Shown here: piece after piece, positions 39,332 through 47,146 of the stretch
How the letters are laid out: the number at the start of each line of letters is the position of its first letter
Position numbering within the stretch: the stretch's first letter is position 1
Assembly (NCBI RefSeq): GCF_900182695.1
Contig: NZ_FXTK01000001.1
Coordinates: forward strand, 248,001 to 312,000
Direction: 5' to 3'
DNA: 64,000 nt
Source: Paracoccus laeviglucosivorans
GTDB taxonomy: Bacteria > Pseudomonadota > Alphaproteobacteria > Rhodobacterales > Rhodobacteraceae
Made by a program: the position numbers and the translations under genes
Notes under the pieces: model-generated
Seen by the model: the letters and a program-made list of their open reading frames with translations, nothing else
What the model was told of the DNA's origin: nothing
Databases searched by the model: none

Positions 39332-40776
39332 CCGCGCCAGAAACGCGGCACGAACAGCACCAGCACGGTCAAAAGCTCCAATCGGCCGACATACATGCCG
39401 ATGCTCATCATCCATTTCGCGGCGGTGGGAATGTCGGTGACGGCACCGTTGGGGCTAAGCTCGGGCCCCCAGATCACGCCGACATTGGCGATGGCGGTCC
39501 ATGCCCCGGTCAACGCGGTGCGTGGATGCAGCCCGGTCATCGCCAGCCCCACGATCAGCAGGCCGAATGTCAGCATGAACAGCGTAAAGAACGCCATGAC
39601 CGAATCGACCACGTCCTTGTCCAGCGGACGTCCATCGTAAAGCAGCGGGAACACGCGATGCGGCGAATGCATCCGTTTCAGCTGCGTCTTGACCGCCTGG
39701 ATCAGCACCAGATAGCGGAACACCTTGACCGAACACGAGGTGGACCCGGTGCAGCCGCCGATCAGTCCGACCACCACCAGCAGCGCAAAGGGGAAATGGC
39801 CCCAAAGCGTCGTATCGGTCGAAGCAAACCCCGTGCCCGAAAAGGTCGAGATGACGTTGAACGTGGTTTCCCGGATCACGTCCAGCGGATGCATCGCATC
39901 CAGCCACAGCAGCCGATAGATGACGATGGCCGCGATCGCATAGAAGGTCCAGCGCAGATATGCCCGCACCTGAATGTCGCGCCAAAGCGGCTGGGCCGAG
40001 CCCCGGATCAGTTGCACCATGCGGATGAACGGGATCGAGGCGAGGATCATGAAAAACGACGCTGCATATTCCGCAGGCCCGATGAACGGCGCGAAGCTGG
40101 CATCGTAATTCGAAAACCCGCCGGTCGAGCAGGTGGACAGCGCCAGCACCAGCGCGTCGAACCCCTCCATCCCCAGCAGGATATAGGTGATCATGCAGGC
40201 CGCTGTCAGCGCGACGTAGACTGCCGTGGTTTCCCGCGCGATGTCAAAGGCGCGCGGCAGGATCTTGCCCAGCGTGTCGAACCCTTCGGATTTGAAGAAC
40301 TGCATCCCGCCGACCTTCATCACCGGCAGGAAGATCATGGCGACGACGATGATTCCCAGACCGCCGAACCAGTTCAGAAAGGCGCGCCACAGGTTCACAC
40401 CCTTGGGCAATGCGTCCAGCCCGATAAAAGCCGTGGTGCCGGTGGTGGTCAGGCCCGACATCGCCTCGAAATAGGCATCGGTGAAACTTGCGCCGGGCTG
40501 CCCCACCATAAAGGGCACGGCCCCCGCCGCAGGCAGCACCGCCCAGATCGAGGCGGTCAGCAAGAACGCCTGCTCCATCGTCAGCTGCCGTTCGACGTCA
40601 TGGGTGGCGACGGTGATCAGCCCGCCCGCCAGCATGGTCAGGATCGCGGCCTCAAGAAAGCTTTTCCAATGCGGGTCGCCTGCCCACCAATCGACACACA
40701 TCGGCAAGGCCATCGCCGCCCCGAGCGTGATGACCAGCTTGCCGATGATATTGGCCACGGGACGGATATCTATCAT
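39328..40776 (-). CDS. trkH: TrkH-family potassium uptake protein
   Basis: TrkH/TrkG, 482 residues, is the membrane subunit of a Trk potassium transporter working with the NAD-binding TrkA (not in this window). Four P-loop repeats are visible: SGLTTTGTTAF, STCSTGGFSNYD, TFSGTGFASTD and the last near ANVGVIWGP. About ten transmembrane helices are present. GGCTGSTSCSVKVFRY is the conserved loop before the final helices. It is divergent from the tRNA-Gly gene and converges with the SPOR-like gene by a four-base overlap. Confidence 0.95.
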   Translation of the reverse strand: MIDIRPVANIIGKLVITLGAAMALPMCVDWWAGDPHWKSFLEAAILTMLAGGLITVATHDVERQLTMEQAFLLTASIWAVLPAAGAVPFMVGQPGASFTDAYFEAMSGLTTTGTTAFIGLDALPKGVNLWRAFLNWFGGLGIIVVAMIFLPVMKVGGMQFFKSEGFDTLGKILPRAFDIARETTAVYVALTAACMITYILLGMEGFDALVLALSTCSTGGFSNYDASFAPFIGPAEYAASFFMILASIPFIRMVQLIRGSAQPLWRDIQVRAYLRWTFYAIAAIVIYRLLWLDAMHPLDVIRETTFNVISTFSGTGFASTDTTLWGHFPFALLVVVGLIGGCTGSTSCSVKVFRYLVLIQAVKTQLKRMHSPHRVFPLLYDGRPLDKDVVDSVMAFFTLFMLTFGLLIVGLAMTGLHPRTALTGAWTAIANVGVIWGPELSPNGAVTDIPTAAKWMMSIGMYVGRLELLTVLVLFVPRFWRG

Positions 40777-40826
40777 GCAGCCTTGCTTGCCGTGCCGTCA
40801 GGTTTCCGTCAAGCGGTGCAAGGCGC

Positions 40827-40855
40827 TTGCATGGTCGCGCGGGATTGCCTATGGA
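40827..40855 (+). promoter_or_regulatory. Sigma70-type promoter of tRNA-Gly
   Basis: TTGCAT (40827-40832) and TATGGA (40850-40855) are separated by 17 bases. The -10 box lies 10 bases before the mature tRNA 5' end. Confidence 0.6.
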
Positions 40856-40865
40856 AAACGGCGAT

Positions 40866-40939
40866 GCGGGTGTAGCTCAATGGTAGAGCAGCAGCCTTCC
40901 AAGCTGAATACGTGGGTTCGATTCCCATCACCCGCTCCA
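40866..40939 (+). tRNA. tRNA-Gly(TCC)
   Basis: The 74-base tRNA has acceptor stem GCGGGTG/CACCCGC, D-arm GCTC...GAGC, anticodon loop CTTCCAA with anticodon TCC at 40898-40900, T-arm GTGGG TTCGATT CCCAT and an encoded CCA end. It reads GGA/GGG glycine codons. All four arms fold; the first anticodon-stem pair (G27-A43) looks mismatched. Confidence 0.96.
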
Positions 40940-41106
40940 TCGCCATCCTGAAATACTGCGCTATCACGGCCACTTACGGCCCGATTCCACGCGGCATGGC
41001 TGTAAAATTTCCTGCGTCACGGCAGAACATTCCGCACCGCATCTTTCTTTCGGCCCGGTTTCGCCATATATGCTGCGGGCAATTCCCTTTGGCCGAAAGG
41101 AAGCCG

Positions 41107-41190
41107 ATGTCCCGCAAAGCGACGCAGCGCCTGTCCTTCTTTCTTCTTATGGGACTTACGCTTTACGCCTCTTTTGTGGGCGCGGGCTGA
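41107..41190 (+). CDS. 27-residue single-span membrane peptide
   Basis: ATG 41107 is preceded by AAGGAAG with an ideal gap and encodes MSRKATQRL, a hydrophobic stretch FFLLMGLTLYASFVG, then stop. It looks like a one-span membrane peptide with a basic N-terminus inside the cell. The stop is three bases before the XpaC-family gene, so translation is probably coupled. It could be a small membrane protein or a leader. No homologue comes to mind. Confidence 0.6.
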   Translation: MSRKATQRLSFFLLMGLTLYASFVGAG

Positions 41191-41193
41191 ACC

Positions 41194-42186
41194 ATGGCAA
41201 AACGCTTCGGAGGCCGCTTCTCGCCCCAGGGTGGGCCGCGTCTGGACGGCAGCGATCCGCGTCCGCCCGCCCGCCCCGCACCGGGCGAGATCAATCATCC
41301 CCTGCAATCGCGCACGCGCTGGATCACCATCATGGGGATTCCGTTCCTGCTCAGCGCGTTCTGGCAGGACCCGGTCGGGCTTGCCACGCATCTGGGGGCC
41401 TTTGGCAGCCTTGCCGCAGGCATGTTGCTGACCCGCGAAGGATTGCAGGCCGAAGCCGCCTATGACGCGCGCCGCGTGGCCCGCCGTCCCGCCGTGCCGC
41501 GCAAGCTGTTCGGCGGCATCCTGACCGGGCTGGGCCTTGCCGTCGGGTCATACGTGCCGGGTGCCGAAGCCGGTGCCGCGATCATCGGCGTTGCCGCTGG
41601 CGCGCTGCATTGGCTGGCCTTTGGCCCCGACCCGATGCGCGACAAGGGGATGGAAGGCGTCGATACCTTCCAGCAGGACCGCGCCCATCGCATCATCGCC
41701 GAGGGCGAGGCCTATCTGAAAGCCATGCAGGACGCGATCCTGCGGACCTCGGACCGCCGGCTTGAGGCGCGGGTTGCCATGTTCGCCGCCACCGCACGCG
41801 AACTTTTCGCCCGGATCGAGGAAGACCCCGACGACATCGCCGCCACCCGCCGCTATCTGGGCATCTATCTGCAGGGCGCGCGCGATGCGACGGTCAAGTT
41901 CTCGGACCTGTATGCCCAGACCCGTGATCCGCGCGCGCGGCAGGATTATGAAACGCTGCTCTCCGATCTTGAAACGCAGTTTCAGGCCCGCAGCCGCAAG
42001 TTGACCGAAGGCGACAAGGCCAATCTGGACATCGAAATCGGCGTGCTGCGCGAAAGACTGGCCCGCGAAGGCGTGCGCCCGGTCGAGCGTCCTGCCGAGG
42101 TCGGCGCCGACCCAGCCGAACTGGAACGCACGATGACGATGGACGATCTGCTGATGCGGCGCGACGCGGACAAGCAACGCCGCTGA
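41194..42186 (+). CDS. XpaC-family membrane protein (5-bromo-4-chloroindolyl phosphate hydrolysis protein)
   Basis: A 330-residue protein with two transmembrane hairpins: [15 protein letters not shown] with [14 protein letters not shown], and [15 protein letters not shown] with [19 protein letters not shown] helical cytoplasmic domain follows, with [19 protein letters not shown] and [22 protein letters not shown]. This matches the XpaC family. XpaC usually pairs with TelA (toxic-anion resistance), but no telA is present here. The C-terminus has a coiled-coil-like [20 protein letters not shown]. It overlaps truA by one base. Confidence 0.82.
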   Translation: MAKRFGGRFSPQGGPRLDGSDPRPPARPAPGEINHPLQSRTRWITIMGIPFLLSAFWQDPVGLATHLGAFGSLAAGMLLTREGLQAEAAYDARRVARRPAVPRKLFGGILTGLGLAVGSYVPGAEAGAAIIGVAAGALHWLAFGPDPMRDKGMEGVDTFQQDRAHRIIAEGEAYLKAMQDAILRTSDRRLEARVAMFAATARELFARIEEDPDDIAATRRYLGIYLQGARDATVKFSDLYAQTRDPRARQDYETLLSDLETQFQARSRKLTEGDKANLDIEIGVLRERLAREGVRPVERPAEVGADPAELERTMTMDDLLMRRDADKQRR

Positions 42187-42968
42187 TGCCCCGCTACGCT
42201 TTGCTGATCGAATATGACGGCCTGCCCTTTGCGGGCTGGCAGGCGCAGGCCGAACATCCCAGCGTGCAAGGCGCGATCGAGGCTGCACTTGCGCGTCTGG
42301 ACCCCGCTTATGCATCGGGCGCGCGTATCGCCGCTGCCGGGCGCACCGATGCGGGCGTCCACGCCACGGGTCAGGTCGCCCATGCCGATCTGGCGCGTGA
42401 CTGGGATCCGTTTCGCCTGTCCGAGGCGCTGAACTGGCATCTGAAACCCGCGCCCGTCGCGATCCTGTCCGCTGCGCGGGTCGATGACGATTTCCACGCC
42501 CGCTTTTCCGCACTGGAACGGCGCTATCTGTTCCGGCTGACCGCCCGCCGCGCGCCTGTCACGCATGACCGGGGTCGCGTCTGGCAGGTTTTGAACCCGC
42601 TGGACATCGACGCGATGCGGGCGGGCGCAGCGCATCTGATCGGGCTGCATGATTTCACCACGTTCCGTTCGACCATGTGCCAGTCGAAAAGCCCGGTAAA
42701 GACGCTGGACCAGATCACCATCGACGAGATCGAAATTCCGCAGGGCCGCGAATACCGGTTTCGCCTGCGTGCGCGGTCATTCCTGCACAATCAGGTCCGC
42801 TCGATCGTCGGCACGCTGGAGCGGGTGGGTGCCGGCGCATGGGATCCCGCCCGCGTGGCCGAGGCGCTGGAGGCGCGTGATCGCGCAGCCTGTGGGCCGG
42901 TCTGCCCGCCGCAAGGGTTGTATCTGTCGGGCGTGGGCTATCCGAAAGACCCGTTCGGCGCGGGCTAA
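42186..42968 (+). CDS. truA: tRNA pseudouridine38-40 synthase
   Basis: TruA, 260 residues, makes pseudouridine at positions 38-40 of tRNA anticodon stems. [17 protein letters not shown] opens the protein, [17 protein letters not shown] contains the catalytic Asp, [13 protein letters not shown] follows, and [17 protein letters not shown] is the conserved C-terminal block. The length is normal. The ATG shares one base with the XpaC-family stop. It converges with the sugar transferase gene, six bases away. Confidence 0.96.
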   Translation: MPRYALLIEYDGLPFAGWQAQAEHPSVQGAIEAALARLDPAYASGARIAAAGRTDAGVHATGQVAHADLARDWDPFRLSEALNWHLKPAPVAILSAARVDDDFHARFSALERRYLFRLTARRAPVTHDRGRVWQVLNPLDIDAMRAGAAHLIGLHDFTTFRSTMCQSKSPVKTLDQITIDEIEIPQGREYRFRLRARSFLHNQVRSIVGTLERVGAGAWDPARVAEALEARDRAACGPVCPPQGLYLSGVGYPKDPFGAG

Positions 42969-42974
42969 GTCCGC

Positions 42975-43697
42975 TTATTCGGCGGGGATCTTGGCTGCAG
43001 GCTGTTGGGCGACCTGCTGCACTTTTTGCACCGCGGCGACCGGCAGACCGTGACCCGACGGAATGCGGCGACGCCCGCGACCCTGCCATGACGGGATCAC
43101 CACAGTCATCACCGTATGGCCGATGATCCAAAGATCGACGCGCAGCGTGCGGCGGCGCTGATAGATCATGTCCAGCCGCAGCTTGGTCGGCAGGCAGCGG
43201 CGGTAATAGGCGGCCTCGGTCGCCTCGGCGGTCTTGCAGCGCGCCATGATGCGGTCTTCATGGGCGTGATAGATCATGGTGGCCAGTCCCGTCACACCGG
43301 GACGATTCGCCAGCACCTGATTGTAAAGCGCCGGAAACCGCTCGACATATTCCTTGAGCGGTGGGCGCGGACCCACAAAGCTCATGTCGCCGCGCAGGAT
43401 GTTGAACAGCTGCGGCAGTTCGTCGATGCGGGTGCGGCGCAGGATGCGGCCCACCTTGGTGATGCGCCAATGCTTATGCGCGCCGGTCGCGCCGGAATCG
43501 TCATCCTCGCGCAGCATGGTGCGGAATTTCAGCAGATCGAACTGTTCGCCGGGCGCGCGCATCCGTGGCGCGACATAGAACAGCGGCCGCCCCTGCGTCA
43601 CCAAAAGCAGCGCAGCGACCACGGCCATCACCAGCCCAAGCGGGATCAGCAGGATCAGCGAAAACAGGATGTCAAAGGCGCGTTTGCGGCGGGTCAT
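42975..43697 (-). CDS. Sugar transferase (polyprenyl-phosphate hexose-1-phosphate transferase)
   Basis: A 240-residue initiating sugar transferase of the WbaP/WcaJ monotopic family, which links a sugar-1-phosphate to undecaprenyl phosphate. RRKRAFDILFSLILLIPLGLV is the membrane hairpin. Catalytic-core motifs are FDLLKFRTML, KVGRILRRTRIDELPQLFNI, GDMSFVGPRPPLKEYV and RPGVTGLATM. A 45-residue tail rich in Gln, Ala and Val is extra. The start is uncertain: 43697 has AAGGTGGGG, while 43736 is possible. No other polysaccharide genes are nearby. Confidence 0.9.
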   Translation of the reverse strand: MTRRKRAFDILFSLILLIPLGLVMAVVAALLLVTQGRPLFYVAPRMRAPGEQFDLLKFRTMLREDDDSGATGAHKHWRITKVGRILRRTRIDELPQLFNILRGDMSFVGPRPPLKEYVERFPALYNQVLANRPGVTGLATMIYHAHEDRIMARCKTAEATEAAYYRRCLPTKLRLDMIYQRRRTLRVDLWIIGHTVMTVVIPSWQGRGRRRIPSGHGLPVAAVQKVQQVAQQPAAKIPAE

Positions 43698-43963
43698 CCC
43701 CACCTTGACGGCTTGTTGATCGGCAATCCATCCCATACCCAGCCCCGAGACCGAAGCCAGGTCACGGCGATCAGATCTGTCCCAATCATGGTGAATTGTC
43801 ACAGTATGGTCGTCCCGTGTTTTTCTTGGGCTGCTCGTTTGAATTTGCCGTAACACAGGGTCCGACAAATGGGAACGAACGCAAGGGGAAAAGCGCGACG
43901 CTCTTGCGCAACCGTGTCCTTTCGGCCAGTCTTTGCCCATTCGGGGTCAACCGGAGCAAGAAT

Positions 43964-44419
43964 ATGCGGAAATCGCTGGTCGTCCTGGATGATTCACGCG
44001 AATGCCTGAACGCCATACGCTTTGCGGCGATGCGGGCTGCCAAAACCGGCGGCGGCGTGCAGGTGCTGGCCGTCATCCCAACGAACGAAATTCCGCACGG
44101 CATGGGCGTTGCCGACGTGATGCGTGCCGAAGCCTATGAACGCATTCAGGCCCATTTCGAGGTCTTTGCGAAATGGATGCGCGACCGCCCCGGCGTTGAG
44201 CCGGAACTGGTCGTGCGCGAAGGCGAGCCGGGCAACGAATTGCTGGCCCAGATCAACGACGATCCCGAAATCGGCATCGTGGTGCTGGCCGCCTCGACGG
44301 AAAGCGCGGGACCGGGGCCACTGATTTCGCGCCTGATGCGCGAAATGGCGAACCTCTCCTGCCCCATCACTATCGTGCCCGGCGACATCTCGCGCGAGCG
44401 GCTGGAACAGATCACCTGA
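43964..44419 (+). CDS. Universal stress protein, UspA family
   Basis: A 151-residue UspA-fold protein. SLVVLDDSRECLNAIRFAA is strand one with the nucleotide-contacting Asp, and VVREGEPGNELLAQI, IVVLAASTESAGPGPLISRL and CPITIVPGDI follow the usual pattern. The G-2x-G-9x-G(S/T) ATP-binding motif is not clear, so ATP binding is doubtful. GGAG precedes the ATG; the frame is open to 43796 without support. It stands alone, divergent from the sugar transferase. Confidence 0.88.
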   Translation: MRKSLVVLDDSRECLNAIRFAAMRAAKTGGGVQVLAVIPTNEIPHGMGVADVMRAEAYERIQAHFEVFAKWMRDRPGVEPELVVREGEPGNELLAQINDDPEIGIVVLAASTESAGPGPLISRLMREMANLSCPITIVPGDISRERLEQIT

Positions 44420-44485
44420 CCCGGCCCGCGCCTGCGGTGAAACCCAGCTTTGATCCTGCCGCATCCTTTCGCGGTCCCGTTCGGC

Positions 44486-44514
44486 TTGACTCATCCCCCC
44501 CTCGATCCCCATAT
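44486..44514 (+). promoter_or_regulatory. Candidate promoter of the nfuA-tsaB-rimI operon
   Basis: TTGACT (44486-44491) and CATATC (44509-44514) have a 17-base spacer. Transcription would start about 16 bases before the NfuA-like ATG, just ahead of AAAGGAG. Confidence 0.45.
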
Positions 44515-44536
44515 CCGGGAACAAAGGAGCGCCCCC

Positions 44537-45091
44537 ATGTTCATCCAGACCGAAACCACCCCGAACCCCGCCACGCTGAAGTTCCTGCCGGGCGAGGTTG
44601 TTCTGGGCCAAGGCACCGCCGATTTCACCGATGCCGATGCCGCTGGCGCAAGCCCGCTGGCGCGACGCATCTTTGCCGTGCCGGGCGTGACCGGCGTGTT
44701 TCTGGGCTCGGACTTCGTGACCGTGACCAAGGGCGACGGCGCGGTATGGGATCACCTCAAGCCGTCTGTTCTGGGCGCCATCATGGAGCATTACCAGTCC
44801 GGCGCGCCCGCCATGGAAGGCGCGGCGACCAGCGGCCATAACGAACAGACCGGCGAAGACGCCGAGATCGTCACCCAGATCAAGGAATTGCTGGACACCC
44901 GCGTGCGCCCCGCCGTGGCACAGGACGGCGGCGACATCACGTTCCACGGCTTCGACCGTGGCGTGGTCTATCTGCACATGCAGGGGGCCTGCGCGGGCTG
45001 CCCCTCCTCGACCCTGACTCTGAAGATGGGGATCGAGAACCTGCTGCGTCACTATATCCCCGAAGTGACCGAGGTCCGTCCCGTTGCCTGA
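44537..45091 (+). CDS. NfuA-like iron-sulfur cluster scaffold/carrier protein
   Basis: A 184-residue protein with an N-terminal Nfu_N domain (MFIQTETTPNPATLKFLPG) and a C-terminal NifU-like domain. RPAVAQDGGDITFHGF precedes the cluster-binding CAGCPSSTLTLK. Such proteins bind [4Fe-4S] clusters and deliver them to target enzymes, likely including SdhB-type targets in this organism. AAAGGAG is followed by the ATG with a suitable gap. The stop overlaps the tsaB TTG start region by several bases. Confidence 0.93.
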   Translation: MFIQTETTPNPATLKFLPGEVVLGQGTADFTDADAAGASPLARRIFAVPGVTGVFLGSDFVTVTKGDGAVWDHLKPSVLGAIMEHYQSGAPAMEGAATSGHNEQTGEDAEIVTQIKELLDTRVRPAVAQDGGDITFHGFDRGVVYLHMQGACAGCPSSTLTLKMGIENLLRHYIPEVTEVRPVA

Positions 45092-45674
45092 AGCCCTTGC
45101 CTTGGGCTTCGACACATCGGCCGCGCATTGCGCGGCCGCTTTGCTGACCGAAAGCCGCGTTCTGGCGCATCGTCAGGAAGACATGGGCCGCGGTCAGGCC
45201 GAAAGGCTGTTTCCCCTGCTTGAGGAATTGCTGACCGAGGCCGGGCGCGACTGGCGCGATCTGACCGTCATCGGGGTCGGCACGGGTCCGGGCAATTTCA
45301 CCGGCATCCGCATCGCCGTTGCCGCCGCGCGCGGCCTGTCGCTGTCTTTGGGCATCCCCGCCGTCGGCGTCGGCGTGACCGAGGCGGCGGCGCTTGGCCT
45401 GCCCCGCCCATGCCGCGTCGCCGTGCCGTCCCGCGCGGGTGAGGTGATCTGGCAGGATTTCGGCATGGGGCCATCCGCGCCCGAACAGGGTCAGTTGCAC
45501 ATGCTGCCCCCCGGCCCCGCCATCGCACTGACGCGCCATCCGCTGCCCATCGCCATCGGGCGCATCGCGCTGTCGCGCGCCAACGAGCCCGACCTGCCCC
45601 GCCCCGCGCCGATCTATCTGCGCCCGGCGGATGCCGCCCCCGCCCGCGACCGCGGTCCCGTTATCCTGACATGA
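45084..45674 (+). CDS. tsaB: tRNA threonylcarbamoyladenosine biosynthesis protein TsaB
   Basis: TsaB, 196 residues, is an ASKHA-fold partner of TsaD in making t6A at position 37 of ANN-decoding tRNAs. LALGFDTSAAHCAAALL is the N-terminal strand pair and GVGTGPGNFTGIRIAVAAARGLS is the TsaB signature. It uses a TTG start at 45084, overlapping the preceding stop by eight bases, with GAGG nine bases upstream; no ATG fits. It is coupled to rimI by ATGA. Confidence 0.93.
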   Translation: MPEALALGFDTSAAHCAAALLTESRVLAHRQEDMGRGQAERLFPLLEELLTEAGRDWRDLTVIGVGTGPGNFTGIRIAVAAARGLSLSLGIPAVGVGVTEAAALGLPRPCRVAVPSRAGEVIWQDFGMGPSAPEQGQLHMLPPGPAIALTRHPLPIAIGRIALSRANEPDLPRPAPIYLRPADAAPARDRGPVILT

Positions 45675-46072
45675 GCGCGGACGGGCTGGCCGATCTGCAT
45701 CTGCGCTGCTTCGGCACGCATCCCCGCCCCTGGTCGGCGGCGGAAATCGAAGACCTGCTGGCCAGCCCGCTGAACTTTCTGCTGCGCGTGCCGCATGGCT
45801 TCCTGATCGGGCGCACCGTCGCCGACGAGGCCGAGCTTTTGACCCTTGCCGTATCCCCCGAGGCGCGGCGTCAGGGTGTCGCGCGCCGCCTGATGCAGGA
45901 ATTTCGCGCAACGTCACAGGCGCGCGGCGCGGCCGAGGCTTTTCTGGAAGTCGCCTCGGATAACGGCCCTGCACAGGCGCTTTATCTGGCGGATGGCTGG
46001 GTTCAGGCAGGCAGGCGGCGCAATTACTATGCACCGGGGATCGACGCGATCCTGATGCGGCGGATTCTTTGA
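45671..46072 (+). CDS. rimI: RimI-like ribosomal protein N-acetyltransferase
   Basis: A 133-residue GNAT protein that by position next to tsaB is RimI, which acetylates the N-terminus of ribosomal protein bS18 in E. coli. LTLAVSPEARRQGVARRLMQE is the acetyl-CoA loop, FLEVASDNGPAQALYLADGW is typical of RimI, and RRRNYYAPG matches the R-x2-YY segment. It overlaps tsaB by four bases. Confidence 0.9.
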   Translation: MSADGLADLHLRCFGTHPRPWSAAEIEDLLASPLNFLLRVPHGFLIGRTVADEAELLTLAVSPEARRQGVARRLMQEFRATSQARGAAEAFLEVASDNGPAQALYLADGWVQAGRRRNYYAPGIDAILMRRIL

Positions 46073-46083
46073 TCATAACCCGG

Positions 46084-46114
46084 TTGACGGCTCTGGACCC
46101 ATGCGCCCTAATTC
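46084..46114 (+). promoter_or_regulatory. Candidate promoter of the nucleoside transporter operon
   Basis: TTGACG (46084-46089) and TAATTC (46109-46114) are separated by 19 bases (18 if CTAATT is used). A small GGGCG/CGCCC hairpin follows at 46123-46136, then GAGG before the ATG. Confidence 0.35.
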
Positions 46115-46159
46115 GGCATGAGCGGGCGGAATCGCCCATAACAGGTTGAGGTCTAGAAC

Positions 46160-47146
46160 ATGTCCCTGATGAAAACGCTGCTGGCCGGTGCCAGCCTGGC
46201 CATTCTGCCCTTGGCCGCATTGGCCGACCCCGCACTGATCTTTGACCTGGGGGGCAAGTTCGACAAATCCTTCAACGAAGCGGCCTATACCGGGGCCGAA
46301 AAGTGGAAGGCCGAAACCGGCGGCACCTATAAGGAACTGGAGATGCAGTCCGAGGCGCAGCGGGAACAAGCCCTGCGCCGTCTGGCCGAAACCGGCGCGA
46401 ACCCCATCGTGATGACCGGCTTCGCCTTTGGAGAGGTGCTGAACAAGGTCGCCCCCGACTATCCCGATACGAAATTCGCGATCATCGACATGGTCGTCGA
46501 ACAGCCCAACGTCCAATCCATCGTCTTCACCGAGGAGCAGGGCTCCTATCTGGCGGGCGTGATGGCCGCGAAAGCGTCGAAATCCGGCACCGTCGGTTTC
46601 ATCGGCGGCATGGACATTCCGCTGATCCACAAATTCGAATGCGGCTATGCTCAGGGCTTCAAGGCCACGAACCCCGAAGGCAAGCTGCTGATCAACTATA
46701 CCGGCACCACCCCCGCCGCATGGAACGACCCGGTGAAGGGCGGCGAACTGGTCAAGGCGCAAATCTCGCAAGGCGCTGACGTGGTTTACGCGGCGGCGGG
46801 CGGCACGGGCATCGGCATCCTGCAATCGGCGGCGGATGCGGGCATCCTGTCGATCGGCGTGGACAGCAACCAGAACCACCTGCATCCGGGCAAAGTGCTG
46901 ACCTCGATGGTCAAGGGCGTGGACAACTCGGTCTATGAGGCGTTCAAGGCCGGTGCAGACCTGCAACCGGGCATCAAGACGATGGATCTTGCCTCGGGCG
47001 GGGTGTCGGTCGCGGTTGATGACAACAACAAACCGCTGATCACCGAAGACATCACCGCAGCCGTCGATGCCGCGACCAAGGGCATCACGGCGGGCGAAAT
47101 CAAGGTGCATGACTATATGACCGATAACACCTGCCCGGTGCAGTAA
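46160..47146 (+). CDS. BMP/PnrA-family nucleoside-binding protein of an ABC transporter
   Basis: A 328-residue periplasmic binding protein of the Bmp/PnrA family, purine-nucleoside receptors. The signal peptide ends near LAALADPA, with no lipobox Cys, so it should be soluble in the periplasm. LIFDLGGKFDKSFNEAAYTG is the diagnostic ligand-binding segment, and FIGGMDIPLIHKFECGYAQG and GVDSNQNHLHPGKVLTSMVKG are family hallmarks. It starts the operon with two permeases, an ATPase and purine nucleoside phosphorylase, so the substrate is probably a purine nucleoside. Confidence 0.93.
   Translation: MSLMKTLLAGASLAILPLAALADPALIFDLGGKFDKSFNEAAYTGAEKWKAETGGTYKELEMQSEAQREQALRRLAETGANPIVMTGFAFGEVLNKVAPDYPDTKFAIIDMVVEQPNVQSIVFTEEQGSYLAGVMAAKASKSGTVGFIGGMDIPLIHKFECGYAQGFKATNPEGKLLINYTGTTPAAWNDPVKGGELVKAQISQGADVVYAAAGGTGIGILQSAADAGILSIGVDSNQNHLHPGKVLTSMVKGVDNSVYEAFKAGADLQPGIKTMDLASGGVSVAVDDNNKPLITEDITAAVDAATKGITAGEIKVHDYMTDNTCPVQ

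Noticed and set aside
43716..43729. TTGATcggcAATCC as an FNR/FnrL box upstream of the universal stress gene
   Set aside because: The right half does not match ATCAA, so it fails the TTGAT-N4-ATCAA pattern. It also lies within or next to the start of the sugar transferase gene.
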